Shown here one piece after another: positions 40,707-49,181 of a DNA stretch of 64,000 nt. Position 1 is the stretch's first letter, and each line of letters starts with the position of its first letter. The notes beneath the pieces were generated by a model. It had not been told where the DNA came from and searched no databases. It was given only the letters and a program-made list of their open reading frames with translations. The stretch is from Nocardioides sp. Kera G14 (GTDB lineage: Bacteria; Actinomycetota; Actinomycetes; Propionibacteriales; Nocardioidaceae): positions 2,418,001 through 2,482,000 of the forward strand of contig NZ_CP085839.1 in assembly GCF_020715565.1 (NCBI RefSeq), written 5' to 3'. The position numbers were made by a program, and so were the translations under genes.

Positions 40707-41390
40707 GTGGTGAAGTCCGTGAGCAAACTCGTCCCCAAGGTGCCGGGCCTCCCGCCTGTTCCCGGGGTCAACCGCCGCCAGCAGTTCTCCGCCTCCACCC
40801 GCAAGGCCCTGCTCGACGTGGCCGGAGCGCTCTTCGCCGAGCAGGGTTACGCGAACACCTCGCTGGACGCGATCGTCGCCGGCGCGGAGGTCACCAAGGG
40901 CGCGCTGTACCACCACTTCAGCGGCAAGCAGGCGCTCTTCGAGGCCGTCTTCACCACGGTCGAGGCCGCGGGCACCAAGCTGATCAAGGACGCGATGAAG
41001 GGCACGAAGGACCCGTGGGCGAAGTCCGCGGCCGGCCTGACGGCCTTTCTCGACGTCGTCCGCGATCCCGCCTATCGGCGCATCGTGATCCAGGAGGGCC
41101 CGGCGGTCCTCGGGTACGAGCGCTACCGGGAGCACGAGGAGAGGTCGTCGTACGCCGTCGTCGAGGACCTCGTCGCCGGAGTCGTCAGCAGCGTGGGACT
41201 CACCGACGACCCGGAGATGGTGACGACCTTCGCCCAGATCTTCTTCGGCGGCCTGCAGTCGGCCGGTGAGTCCGTCGCCACGGCGGCCGACCCCGAGGCC
41301 GCCGCCGCACGTGTCGAGGCGGTCGTGGGCCTCATCCTCGCCGCGATGCAGTCGCTGGCGGGGCAGGACGGGCTCAGCCTCGGCGACTGA
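40707..41390 (+). CDS. TetR family transcriptional regulator
   Basis: A 227-residue repressor. After a 35-residue basic, proline-containing N-terminal extension comes the helix-turn-helix: LLDVAGALFAEQGYANTSLDAIVAGAEVTKGALYHHFSGKQALFEAVF. The C-terminal ligand domain is alanine-rich and unassigned. Two GTG codons in tandem (40707 and 40710) could start it. It should bind the tandem palindromes upstream, controlling itself and the divergent unknown gene. Confidence 0.92.
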   Translation: MVKSVSKLVPKVPGLPPVPGVNRRQQFSASTRKALLDVAGALFAEQGYANTSLDAIVAGAEVTKGALYHHFSGKQALFEAVFTTVEAAGTKLIKDAMKGTKDPWAKSAAGLTAFLDVVRDPAYRRIVIQEGPAVLGYERYREHEERSSYAVVEDLVAGVVSSVGLTDDPEMVTTFAQIFFGGLQSAGESVATAADPEAAAARVEAVVGLILAAMQSLAGQDGLSLGD

Positions 41391-41404
41391 TGTCCTCCTA
41401 GGTC

Positions 41405-41435
41405 GCTGCCCTCAGGGCTTCATCGTGAGGGCAGC
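41405..41435. terminator. Bidirectional terminator, tetR / DUF3048
   Basis: GCTGCCCTCA and TGAGGGCAGC form a perfect 10-bp stem with an 11-base loop between two convergent genes, overlapping the final codons of the DUF3048 gene. Confidence 0.65.
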
Positions 41436-42458
41436 CCCGTTGTCCGGGACGAGCTCGATCCAGGTGTGGCCAGCGGGAATCTTGAGGGCACCGGCCTCCG
41501 TGCTGAGCTGGATCGGGGAGCCGAGATCGCTCTTGGTCCACGTCGCCCGCTCGAGCTGGCCCTTGTGGAAGACCAGCGCCTTGCCCGTGCCGACGAGCTT
41601 CGTCTCGGGCACCGGGTTGCCGGCCGGGTCGAGGTAGCCGGCGTCGCCGATCTTCACACGGAGCACGAGGATCGTGTCGGGCGTGAACTCATCGCCCTTC
41701 TTGGCGTTCGAGTTGAGGTTGACGTACTTCGAGCCGTCGTACTTCCACTGGGTCGTGTGGGAGTAGGAGAACGGGACGGCCAACTGGGTGACCGGCTCGA
41801 CGCCGACGAAGTCGCTCTCCGTGCCCCAGGAGAGGTAGTCGGGCACCGTCTGGGGCTCCTGCTTGGCCAGCGTGATCGTCTTCGTGAGCTGACTGAACAG
41901 GTTGTACGGCGCGTGCCGGCTGTTGTCGCGGAAGAACCCCTTCGAGCCCTCGCCGTAGAAGGTGATGCCCGCCTTCTTGATCCGGCTGATGGTCACCGGC
42001 GCGGCACCCGAGGTGACCACGTCGGCCTTGACCGGCGTGACGATGCCGATGTCGCTGGCGCGCATGGAGCGGACCGGGCCGACCGTGCCGGGGATCGTGG
42101 AGTAGAAGAACGCCGCGAGTCGGGTGAGACCGCCCTCGACGAGCTCCTCGGTGACGAGGTCGGCCTTGGAGAGGCCCAGCTGCGGGGCACTCGCCTCGGT
42201 GTTGTCCATCTTCACCACGATCGCCGGGTGGTCGAGCTTCGTCGTGGTGCCCAGCGGCGCCTGGACACCGGTCAGCGGCCAGGACTCCGGCTTCGCCGGC
42301 GCGCTGGCCGACGTGGATCCGGCGCCCTTGTCGGACGTGTCGTCGGAGGACCCCCCGCCGCAGGCGGTGAGCGCCAGCGACGCCGCGATCAGGGGCGTGG
42401 CGAGGCGGACGATTCGGGCGGGGCGGGCAGCGGGACCGCTGAAGAGCTGTGCAGACAC
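41412..42458 (-). CDS. DUF3048 domain lipoprotein (YerB-like)
   Basis: A 348-residue secreted lipoprotein. A signal peptide ends in the lipobox LTAC, with Cys33 as the acylation site, then a Ser/Gly/Lys linker. The DUF3048 region shows AIVVKMDNTEASAPQLGLSKADLV-type sequence, FYSTIPGTVGPVRSMRASDI and RDNSRHAPYNLF. The family is unstudied but common in Gram-positives, outside the membrane. The C-terminal part (TILVLRVKIGDAGYL) corresponds to the second DUF3048 domain. Confidence 0.9.
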   Translation of the reverse strand: MSAQLFSGPAARPARIVRLATPLIAASLALTACGGGSSDDTSDKGAGSTSASAPAKPESWPLTGVQAPLGTTTKLDHPAIVVKMDNTEASAPQLGLSKADLVTEELVEGGLTRLAAFFYSTIPGTVGPVRSMRASDIGIVTPVKADVVTSGAAPVTISRIKKAGITFYGEGSKGFFRDNSRHAPYNLFSQLTKTITLAKQEPQTVPDYLSWGTESDFVGVEPVTQLAVPFSYSHTTQWKYDGSKYVNLNSNAKKGDEFTPDTILVLRVKIGDAGYLDPAGNPVPETKLVGTGKALVFHKGQLERATWTKSDLGSPIQLSTEAGALKIPAGHTWIELVPDNGAALTMKP

Positions 42459-42486
42459 GGCGCCCAGTCTCCCTCGCGCGTGGGGA

Positions 42487-43884
42487 TCAGTCGCAGACCG
42501 CCACGCCGCAGCGGATGACCGGTGTCGCCGGGTTTGCCGGGTCGGCGCGACGGGAGCCCGAGGGCACGGCGTCGAAGTGCTGGGTGTCGCCGAGCCCGTA
42601 GGTCCAGCGCAGGCCGTGCTTCGCCATCAGCCGGACGACGAGGTGCTTACGTGAGCGCCACGCGTACCGCTTGTTGGAGTGGTGCTGCCACCACGTGTTC
42701 GGCACGGTCCCCCGAGCGGACCGGTACGGGTTCTCCCAGGTGTCCAGATCGATGGCCCGGCCCCAGGCGTGCGGCGAGCGGGTCCGCGGGTTGCCCACCA
42801 CGCCGCGGCAGTTGAAGCCGCTGGAGTTCCCGGCCTGCATCGACTTGTAGTCGTTGGCGCCGTGCAGCTTGGCCGACCAGCCGAAGCGGTCCTCGCGGAC
42901 GAGACTCCGGAGCGGGATCTGATAGCGGTAGAGATCCACGAAGGCCGCGGCGACCTGGTTGGCGACGTCGACGTTGACCGCGATCTGACCACGCCGCCGA
43001 TAGCCGGTGAAGTCCCAGTAGTTGACCTCGACGAGCCGCAGGTACGTGCGGCCGACGGGGCACCCCGAGTGCCAGGTGCGTCCGACCATCTCCGACCAGA
43101 CCGCGTCGGGGATCGTGCGGATCACCGGATTGGCCCCCGCTCCGGCGGCTCGCGGCTGGGTCGGCAGCTTCCGCTTGGGCCGCGGCGCCTTCCTCGGCAG
43201 CTTCGCCGGCCGCCCCGGCGGCAGGTTGTCGAGTGCGTACGCCGCGCTGCCGGCCGCTCCGACCCAGTCGAGGGTGCCGGTGCGCGCGAACCAATACGTG
43301 TCTACGCGCGGTGTGGTTGTGAAGGTGGCGATGCCCTGGGCGTTGGTCGCGAGTGTGGCTGCTCCACGCCATGCGCCGGTTCCGCTGCGGGTGAGGAGGG
43401 TGACGGGTCCACTCACGGGCTCCCCGTTCGCCGCCACCCACCGGATCTGCATCGAGGTGGCCTTCTCGTCGACGACCTTGCCGGGGCCTGTGACGGTCAC
43501 CGTGCTCCGGCGCCTCAGCAGCGGCACCTGGATCGCCGCCGTCGTGCCGTCACCGACGAGGGTCGCGCGGACCTGGTTGTCGGCGGCGCTCTTCGCCAGG
43601 ACGACGCTGACCGTCGCGGTGCCGTCTGCACCCGTCGCAGCCTCGCCCATTGCGGCCCACTGGCCACCGTGGTTGCGCTCGAACGAGACGGTCGCCCCGA
43701 CGATCGGCTGCTGCGACGGATCGAGGACCGTCGCGGTGACCGTGGCAGTCGCTCCCGCATAGGCCGGGGCCGACGTGCTGAGCGTGATCGTCGTCGTGGG
43801 CGAGCCGGTGTCGGCGTACGCGGGGAAGGCGGTGAGGAATGCGACCGAGGCGAGCGAGGTTAAGAAGGAGACGAGCCGCCGCAT
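42487..43884 (-). CDS. Secreted M15-type D-Ala-D-Ala carboxypeptidase with Ig-like domains
   Basis: A 465-residue exported protein. A signal peptide (residues 1-25, ending AYA) is followed by about 180 residues of Ig-like/bacterial invasin-type repeats (ATVTATVLDPSQQPIVGATVSF). The C-terminal domain has RSPHAWGRAIDLDTWENP and DTQHFD, which supply the His, Asp and His zinc ligands of the M15 peptidase family. It should cut peptidoglycan stem peptides. The start ATG 43884 begins a normal signal peptide. ATG 43917 would lengthen the N region by 11 residues. It is divergent from tmRNA by 34 bases. Confidence 0.85.
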   Translation of the reverse strand: MRRLVSFLTSLASVAFLTAFPAYADTGSPTTTITLSTSAPAYAGATATVTATVLDPSQQPIVGATVSFERNHGGQWAAMGEAATGADGTATVSVVLAKSAADNQVRATLVGDGTTAAIQVPLLRRRSTVTVTGPGKVVDEKATSMQIRWVAANGEPVSGPVTLLTRSGTGAWRGAATLATNAQGIATFTTTPRVDTYWFARTGTLDWVGAAGSAAYALDNLPPGRPAKLPRKAPRPKRKLPTQPRAAGAGANPVIRTIPDAVWSEMVGRTWHSGCPVGRTYLRLVEVNYWDFTGYRRRGQIAVNVDVANQVAAAFVDLYRYQIPLRSLVREDRFGWSAKLHGANDYKSMQAGNSSGFNCRGVVGNPRTRSPHAWGRAIDLDTWENPYRSARGTVPNTWWQHHSNKRYAWRSRKHLVVRLMAKHGLRWTYGLGDTQHFDAVPSGSRRADPANPATPVIRCGVAVCD

Positions 43885-43918
43885 GGCCGGTAGACTACGT
43901 AGGCTTGAAAAATCCATA

Positions 43919-44289
43919 GGGGCTGATCGGTTTCGACTTGGGACGTTAGTTCCAGGGGAAGCGGGTCGAGGAGCCAGCGTCATCTCGTAAACGATCGCTG
44001 GAAACCAATAACTGCCAACGCTAAGCGCAGTTCCTTCGCTCTCGCCGCCTGACGCGGTGATCGAAGCGTCCAACCGAGTATCCGTCTCCGACTCGGACCT
44101 GGGCGTCATTCAGGAGAATCACCTGCCAGCTCTCGCTAGTGGAGCGGCCAGGGACATCTAGCTAGCTGGGCCTGTCGGTGACGTGTCTGCGTCGAGCACC
44201 GGGGCCAAGTAGAACGCCAACCACAGACTGCACCCGGAGAAGACCTGGATCGACGCTCGAGGACCGGGGTTCGATTCCCCGCAGCTCCA
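43919..44289 (+). ncRNA. ssrA: Transfer-messenger RNA (tmRNA)
   Basis: The 5' end GGGGCTGATCGGTTTCGAC and the 3' T-arm plus acceptor (GGTTCGATTCCCCGCAGCTCCA) are diagnostic. GGGGCTG pairs with CAGCTCC in the acceptor stem. The terminal CCA is not encoded (genome reads CCT). The tag frame, from GCC at 44014 to TGA at 44050-44052, encodes ANAKRSSFALAA, with the usual C-terminal ALAA degron. tmRNA and SmpB (2 kb away) rescue stalled ribosomes and tag the nascent chain for Clp proteolysis. Confidence 0.97.
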
Positions 44290-44320
44290 CCTGTGTGATC
44301 TCACCCGAGATACCGGACGG

Positions 44321-44356
44321 CCCGGACCCTGATTGGGGTCCGGGTCGTCTGTTTTT
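44321..44356 (+). terminator. Rho-independent terminator of tmRNA
   Basis: CCCGGACCC and GGGTCCGGG form a perfect 9-bp stem with a TGATTG loop, followed by TCGTCTGTTTTT. This is the only classic U-tract terminator noticed in the window. Confidence 0.92.
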
Positions 44357-44412
44357 ACTAGGCTCCGCACAGTCCTCCATGGGGGAGGCACCGGAACGCG
44401 GGGGGCACGACC

Positions 44413-45369
44413 ATGGACGCATCACAGCCTTCTGCGACGAAGGCTGGGACCAGCCGCTGGGACCCCCTCAAGGAGGCGCTGCAGGCTTACCGGCAGCGAG
44501 TGGGCGGCCCCTCCTACGCCCTGATCGCCGAGCGGGTGGCCGCGGCGCGAGAGGAGCGTGGCATTGATCCTCATGCCGCACGCATCGCCCGAACCACCGT
44601 CTTCGACGCGTTCAAGACCGGTCAGAAGCGGGTCAACCTGCCCCTCCTGCGCGAGATCGCGGCGGCGCTCGGCGCAGCCGACGAGCAGTTCGAGGACTGG
44701 GTCAGCGCCTGCCACCGGGAGGCGGAGCCCACCGACGGACCGGAGCAGTCGGCCGAAGAGGCGGTCGAGCCGCCCTCGTGGAAGGCAGCCCTCCTGCTCA
44801 TGGTCGTCGGTGTCGCCCTCAACGTCGTGGGCGCCAAGCTCGTCGACCTCATTCCGATCGACCTCTTCCTCGACACCATCGGCACCGCCGTCGTCGCGGT
44901 CGCCCTCGGCCCGTGGCGAGGCGCGGTGGTCGGCTACGCCTACAGCACGTTCTCCGTCCTCGTGATGGGCTACATGAACGTCTCGTTCGCCTTCGGCCTG
45001 GTGGAGATCGCCTGCGCGCTGGCCTGGGGGTACGGCGTGCGCGGCCGACTGGGACGTTCTGTCGTCCGCTATGCCGTCCTGAGCCTCCTCGTCGCCGTGA
45101 CCGCCACTGCCGTCGCGGCACCGATCCTCGTGCTGATCAATGGCAGGGCCGGGCACAAGACGGACGCTCTCTTCACCGCCATCCAGCATGACGGCCACAG
45201 CGAGCTGTTCTCGATCTTCTCCGGCAACCTGTGGGCCTCGACCTGCGACAAGGTGCTGGTCAGCCTCGTGGCGCTGGTCATCGTCTCAGCGCTGCCCAGG
45301 ATGTTCCGGCAGCGCTTCCCGCTCGCCGATGCCATCGGGCGGCTGACTCACACCACGGCGCGAAGCTGA
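44413..45369 (+). CDS. Helix-turn-helix / membrane domain fusion, possibly ECF S-component-like
   Basis: A 318-residue protein. Residues 15-95 form an XRE-like DNA-binding domain (SYALIAERVAAAREERG, then TTVFDAFKTGQKRVNLPLL). An acidic linker leads to about five hydrophobic segments (from residue 122), including FLDTIGTAVVAVALGPWRGAVVGYAYS, a style seen in S-components of ECF vitamin transporters. A regulator tied to a membrane substrate binder is unusual. The start ATG 44413 follows a G-rich GCGGGGGGC segment. The 3' end overlaps the convergent M23 gene by 22 bases. Function unknown. Confidence 0.75.
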   Translation: MDASQPSATKAGTSRWDPLKEALQAYRQRVGGPSYALIAERVAAAREERGIDPHAARIARTTVFDAFKTGQKRVNLPLLREIAAALGAADEQFEDWVSACHREAEPTDGPEQSAEEAVEPPSWKAALLLMVVGVALNVVGAKLVDLIPIDLFLDTIGTAVVAVALGPWRGAVVGYAYSTFSVLVMGYMNVSFAFGLVEIACALAWGYGVRGRLGRSVVRYAVLSLLVAVTATAVAAPILVLINGRAGHKTDALFTAIQHDGHSELFSIFSGNLWASTCDKVLVSLVALVIVSALPRMFRQRFPLADAIGRLTHTTARS

Positions 45370-45923
45370 AGCCACTTCCTCGGCCGGATCGCGCTGTGAT
45401 AACCGCCGTCGACGGGGCGGACCTCGAAGTGGAGGTGGCATCCGTCCGGCGCGCCTGAGTCCGAGGCCAGGGCGATGCGCTGCCCGGCCTTGACCCGCTC
45501 CCCCGACTTCACGAAGACCGTCCGAGCATGTCCGATGAGGATGTCGACCGAGCGCCCGTACGCCTTCACCCGGAGTCTGAACGGGTGGACGCCGTACGCC
45601 GACCCGGGCCTGCCCGGCGCCGAGGGCGACAACACCCGACCGGACAGACCGGCGTAGAGCGGCGTGCCGCAGTCCATCGCGATGTCGATGCCGTGGTGGT
45701 AGCCCTGCGAGCCGGGGCAGCGCGAGTCGTGGGCGTACCACGGAGAGCGATTGCACCCGAAGCCGATCATGATCCGGTGGGCGCCCGCGAACCACGGCGA
45801 GCGGTAGCGGTGATGGTCACTGGTGTAGAAGTGCCAGCGCGGATCCTTGGCCTGCGCCCCTGCCGGCGCCACCAACGCCAGGATGAGGGCCACGAGGAGG
45901 GCTCCGAGAAGCGTGCGGGTCAT
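45348..45923 (-). CDS. Secreted M23 family peptidase (LytM-like)
   Basis: A 191-residue exported protein with a signal peptide (cleavage likely after AQA, residue 25). The M23 zinc site is present: HHGIDIAMDCGTPLYA and CHLHFEVRP (HxH). The third ligand region is ILIGHARTVFV. The domain should cut peptidoglycan cross-bridges if active. A CATGCT box lies 6 bases before the ATG, and the GTCCGG repeats lie just beyond it. Confidence 0.88.
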   Translation of the reverse strand: MTRTLLGALLVALILALVAPAGAQAKDPRWHFYTSDHHRYRSPWFAGAHRIMIGFGCNRSPWYAHDSRCPGSQGYHHGIDIAMDCGTPLYAGLSGRVLSPSAPGRPGSAYGVHPFRLRVKAYGRSVDILIGHARTVFVKSGERVKAGQRIALASDSGAPDGCHLHFEVRPVDGGYHSAIRPRKWLQLRAVV

Positions 45924-45956
45924 GGTCCGAGCATGCCAGTCGGACGCCGGACACGC

Positions 45957-45983
45957 GTCCGGGCTTGTCCGGGTTCGGCCGGA
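45957..45983 (-). promoter_or_regulatory. Candidate operator: phased GTCCGG direct repeats
   Basis: GTCCGGG (45957), GTCCGGG (45967) and GGCCGGA (45977) recur every 10 bases, 34-60 bases upstream of the M23 start, the position of a -35 region. The pattern matches that upstream of the orphan winged-helix gene, including the shared CTTGTCCGG core. Confidence 0.45.
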
Positions 45984-46101
45984 CGGGCGTCAGGCGGCCG
46001 ATTTCGTCGCCGCGGCAGGGCAGACTTCTGCCTGCCATGGCGCCCTGGTCATCTCTGTGGGGGATGTGTGACCGGGGCGCCTGCGCATCCGGGCCGAAGC
46101 C

Positions 46102-46581
46102 TCAGTCGCGCATGCCCTTGAGCCGGCGCCCCACCTCGACCTCGACCTCGCGCTTCGCGGTGCGCTCGGCGATCGACTGGCGCTTGTCCCACGACTTCTT
46201 GCCCTTGGCGAGGGCGATCTCGATCTTGGCCCGGCCGTCCTTGAAGTAGAGGCTGAGCGGGACGACCGTCATGCCCTTCTCGGAGGTCTGGCGCTGGATC
46301 TTCGCGATCTCCATACGGTGCAGCAGCAGCTTCCGCTTGCGACGGGCGGAGTGGTTCGTCCACGTGCCCTGGGAGTACTCCGGGATGTGCACGGCGTGCA
46401 GCCACGCCTCTCCCCCGTCGATGTCGACGAAGCCGTCGACCAGCGAGGCGCGTCCCTGACGCAGCGATTTCACCTCGGTGCCGGTCAGGACGAGCCCAGC
46501 CTCGAAGGTGTCCTCGATGAGGTAGTCGTGGCGCGCCTTCTTGTTCTGGGCAACCATCTTCTGCCCCTCTTCGCGTGCCAT
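46102..46581 (-). CDS. smpB: SsrA-binding protein
   Basis: A 159-residue partner of tmRNA. It has the usual [26 protein letters not shown] opening, the [11 protein letters not shown] core and a basic C-terminal tail ([20 protein letters not shown]) that enters the ribosomal mRNA channel. The ATG 46581 fits the family N terminus (a second ATG eight codons later is possible). The prfB-ftsE-ftsX-M23-smpB order is common in actinobacteria. Confidence 0.96.
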   Translation of the reverse strand: MAREEGQKMVAQNKKARHDYLIEDTFEAGLVLTGTEVKSLRQGRASLVDGFVDIDGGEAWLHAVHIPEYSQGTWTNHSARRKRKLLLHRMEIAKIQRQTSEKGMTVVPLSLYFKDGRAKIEIALAKGKKSWDKRQSIAERTAKREVEVEVGRRLKGMRD

Positions 46582-46815
46582 TCGGACATTCTCTCAGATG
46601 GGCGGTGCCACTCGGCACCTCGCGACCGGCCGCTCTCCCGACGCCGCCTCGCGGGAGCAGGGTGCGGCGGTCGGTTCCGGGAGGCCGAGCGGCCTGGCAA
46701 CCGCCACCAAAGGTCGACGACCGAGACCGCTACACCTGGCTCCCACCAGGCAGCCGACCACTCCAACCCGCCGCCTGACGGGGCAGTCCCGGTGATGGCC
46801 GCCCGGTTGCGAGAC
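46582..46815. other. Intergenic region, smpB upstream
   Basis: This 234-base gap precedes smpB and follows the M23/coiled-coil gene stop. I see no tRNA, strong terminator or convincing small gene. A GAGAAT element lies 6 bases before the smpB ATG and may be its -10. Confidence 0.4.
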
Positions 46816-48144
46816 TCACAGCACGGTCTGCGGATCGATCGCGACGCCGTCCTTGAGGATCGTGAAGTGCAGGTGGCAGGCGGTCGACCAGCCGGTGGTG
46901 CCGGCCAGGCCGACCGTCTCACCGCGAGCGACGACCTGCCCCTTGTGGGCGACGTACTTGCTCAGGTGGTTGTAGATGGCGGTGTAGTTGTGACCGTTGA
47001 CGTTGCCGAGGTCCAGGAAGAGCCGGTTGCCCCACACGTCGGAGTAGTACTCGTCCGTCACCCGGCCGGAGTCGACCGCGATCTCGGGCACGCCACACGG
47101 CGCGTGGAAGTCGTCGCCGTCGTGCAGGCCCCAGTAACCGTAGATCGGGTGCTTGCGCCAGCCGTACGGCGACGTCACGTAGGTGTCACGCACAGGCGTG
47201 AGGAAGAGGCCGTCGACGCTGCCGACGTTGCGGTTGCGGTCCTTGGACTTCGCCGCGAGGATCGCCAGCTTGATCCGCTCCTGCTCGGCCTTGAGCGCCT
47301 TGAGCACCTTCACGTCGTGGGCCTTCTGGCGCGCCGCGACCGCTCGCGCGGAGTTGGCCGCGCCTTGGGCCGTTGCGGCCTGTGTGACCCAGGAGGCGAC
47401 CTCGTCGCGGGCGGCCACGGCCTGCGTCTCGAGGCCCTTGACCACCACGAGGTGGTCGGCTGCGGCCTTGCGCTGCACCGCCACGGCCGCGGTGGCCTCC
47501 TTCACCTGCTGCTCACGCACGGTCAGGACGACCTCGGAGGCCTTGAGGTCGTCGTACGCCGCCGCCTGCGAGGAGACGACGGTCGAGTTGAACTCCTCCT
47601 GGCGCGCGATGTCCTCGGGACTGTGGGCGTTGAGCAGCGCGGCGAGGGCGAGGACACGCGGGTCGCCGCCCTGTGCCTGGCTGATCATCGTCGACTCCAC
47701 CTTGCGGCGCTGCTCGGTCGCGGCGGCGCGGCCGGTCGTCAGGTCGGTCTTGGCCTGGGCGAGCTGTGCCTGGGCCGCGGCCAGGGCCGCTTGCATCTTC
47801 GCGTCCTCGGCCTGAGCGGTCGCCAGTGCGGTCTCCGCCTTCGCCAGCGCGGTCTTGGCCACGGCCAGCTTCCCCTGTGCGGTGGCGAGCGTGGCGTTGG
47901 CCTTCGCCAGCTTCGCGGACGCGGCGGCCAGCTCGGTGCTCGACTCGTCGAGGTCGGCGCCCGCCGTCGCGATCTTCTGCCGGACCGCCTGGCCCTTCTT
48001 CTTCAGCTTGTTGCTGTGGTCGTCGGCGGAGGCCCACGGCATCGCCGCAGGGTCGAGCATGGGAACGGCCAGGGCACTGACGGTGAGCGCGGCTACGGAT
48101 GCTGCGGCCAGGCGTCGGCGACCCGCGCGGGGGAAGGAGCGCAC
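46816..48144 (-). CDS. Secreted coiled-coil M23 peptidase (EnvC/RipC-like)
   Basis: A 442-residue exported protein. A signal peptide (residues 1-40) is followed by long alanine-rich coiled coils (about 43-290) and a C-terminal M23 domain with HDGDDFHAPCG and CHLHFTIL zinc motifs. This is the design of EnvC and mycobacterial RipC, whose coiled coils bind FtsX and are driven by FtsE. ftsEX lies directly upstream in the same direction, so this is the probable amidase activator or hydrolase of that complex. GTG 48144 has GAAGG upstream. Confidence 0.92.
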   Translation of the reverse strand: MRSFPRAGRRRLAAASVAALTVSALAVPMLDPAAMPWASADDHSNKLKKKGQAVRQKIATAGADLDESSTELAAASAKLAKANATLATAQGKLAVAKTALAKAETALATAQAEDAKMQAALAAAQAQLAQAKTDLTTGRAAATEQRRKVESTMISQAQGGDPRVLALAALLNAHSPEDIARQEEFNSTVVSSQAAAYDDLKASEVVLTVREQQVKEATAAVAVQRKAAADHLVVVKGLETQAVAARDEVASWVTQAATAQGAANSARAVAARQKAHDVKVLKALKAEQERIKLAILAAKSKDRNRNVGSVDGLFLTPVRDTYVTSPYGWRKHPIYGYWGLHDGDDFHAPCGVPEIAVDSGRVTDEYYSDVWGNRLFLDLGNVNGHNYTAIYNHLSKYVAHKGQVVARGETVGLAGTTGWSTACHLHFTILKDGVAIDPQTVL

Positions 48145-48267
48145 GGTTGTTGATGCCTTCGTTCGGGGAAGTGAACTCCCTGACCGTAAGTCGGCGCCTC
48201 GCGCTGTCGGGGTATTTGACCCGCCGTGTCGCGAAGTCGGGACCTGTGCGATCCCTATGACTCCAGG

Positions 48268-49179
48268 TCAGACCTTGAGGTACTTCCGCGTGAGCAGCAG
48301 CGTCGGGATGAGCGTGAGCAGCGGGCCGAGGATCGCGACGATGAGCAGCGCCACCCCGAACTCGTGCCAACCGACCCAGAGGATGAAGTCGAGCTTCTGG
48401 GACAGCGTGCGCCGGATCCCGAACTCCATGAACGCCGCCATCGCACCGCCGGTCAGCACCACACCGATGACCGCGGTGACCAGCGCCTCGAGGAGGAACG
48501 GCAGCGCGATGTAGAGCGTCGAGGCACCGACGAGGCGCATGATCGCGATCTCCCGCCGTCGGGCGAAGGCCGCAAGCCGGATGGTGTTCGCCACGAGCAG
48601 GAGCGCGGCGATCACGAGGAATGCGGCGATCGCCAGGGCGGCGTACTTCATCGCGTCGATGGTGTTGAGGATGGGCCCGACCACACCACGCAGGTCCTGC
48701 ACGTGGGAGACGCCGTCGAGGCCGACGACCGCCTCCTTCACGAGGTCGGCCTGATGGGGATCCTTGAGCGTGATCCAGTAGGACTCGGCCATCATGTCGA
48801 CGGTCGCGACGGCGTTCGGGCCCTCGAAGCGGGAGGCTCCGTAGAGCTCCTTGATCTTGTTGAAGGCGGTCTCGCGCGACTCGAGGTAGTAGGACTCGAT
48901 GTTCTGGTTGTCGTCGAGGACCTTGGTGATCGCCGCCTTCTGCGCCTCGGTGGCGGGCGCCGTACAGGCGGGGTTGTCGTCCTTGACGCGGCAGAGGTAC
49001 ACGGTGATCTGGAGCGCGTTGCCCCACTGGTGTGAGGCCTTGGTGGCCTGCTGGTTGAGCATCGCCCCGAACCCGACGAGGGTCAGGGAGACGAAGAGCG
49101 TGAGGACGACGGCGATGTGCATCGACAGGTTGCGGCGCAGCCCTTGGCCGAGCTCGGTGAAGACATAGCGAAGCTGCAT
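48268..49179 (-). CDS. ftsX: Cell division protein FtsX
   Basis: A 303-residue permease-like protein with four membrane helices: one after RRNLSMHIAVV, then three at the C terminus. The large extracellular loop (about residues 45-170) contains a Cys pair in LCRVKDDNPACT, a normal feature in actinobacteria. It passes FtsE ATPase movement to the periplasmic hydrolase. It starts two bases after the ftsE stop. Confidence 0.95.
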   Translation of the reverse strand: MQLRYVFTELGQGLRRNLSMHIAVVLTLFVSLTLVGFGAMLNQQATKASHQWGNALQITVYLCRVKDDNPACTAPATEAQKAAITKVLDDNQNIESYYLESRETAFNKIKELYGASRFEGPNAVATVDMMAESYWITLKDPHQADLVKEAVVGLDGVSHVQDLRGVVGPILNTIDAMKYAALAIAAFLVIAALLLVANTIRLAAFARRREIAIMRLVGASTLYIALPFLLEALVTAVIGVVLTGGAMAAFMEFGIRRTLSQKLDFILWVGWHEFGVALLIVAILGPLLTLIPTLLLTRKYLKV

Positions 49180-49181
49180 GA

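Noticed and set aside
46582..46815. tRNA or small RNA in the gap before smpB
   Set aside because: No cloverleaf, T-loop consensus or U-tract terminator could be found.
46318..48153. About 610-codon plus-strand frame opposite smpB and the M23 gene
   Set aside because: Shadow of two well-recognised genes.
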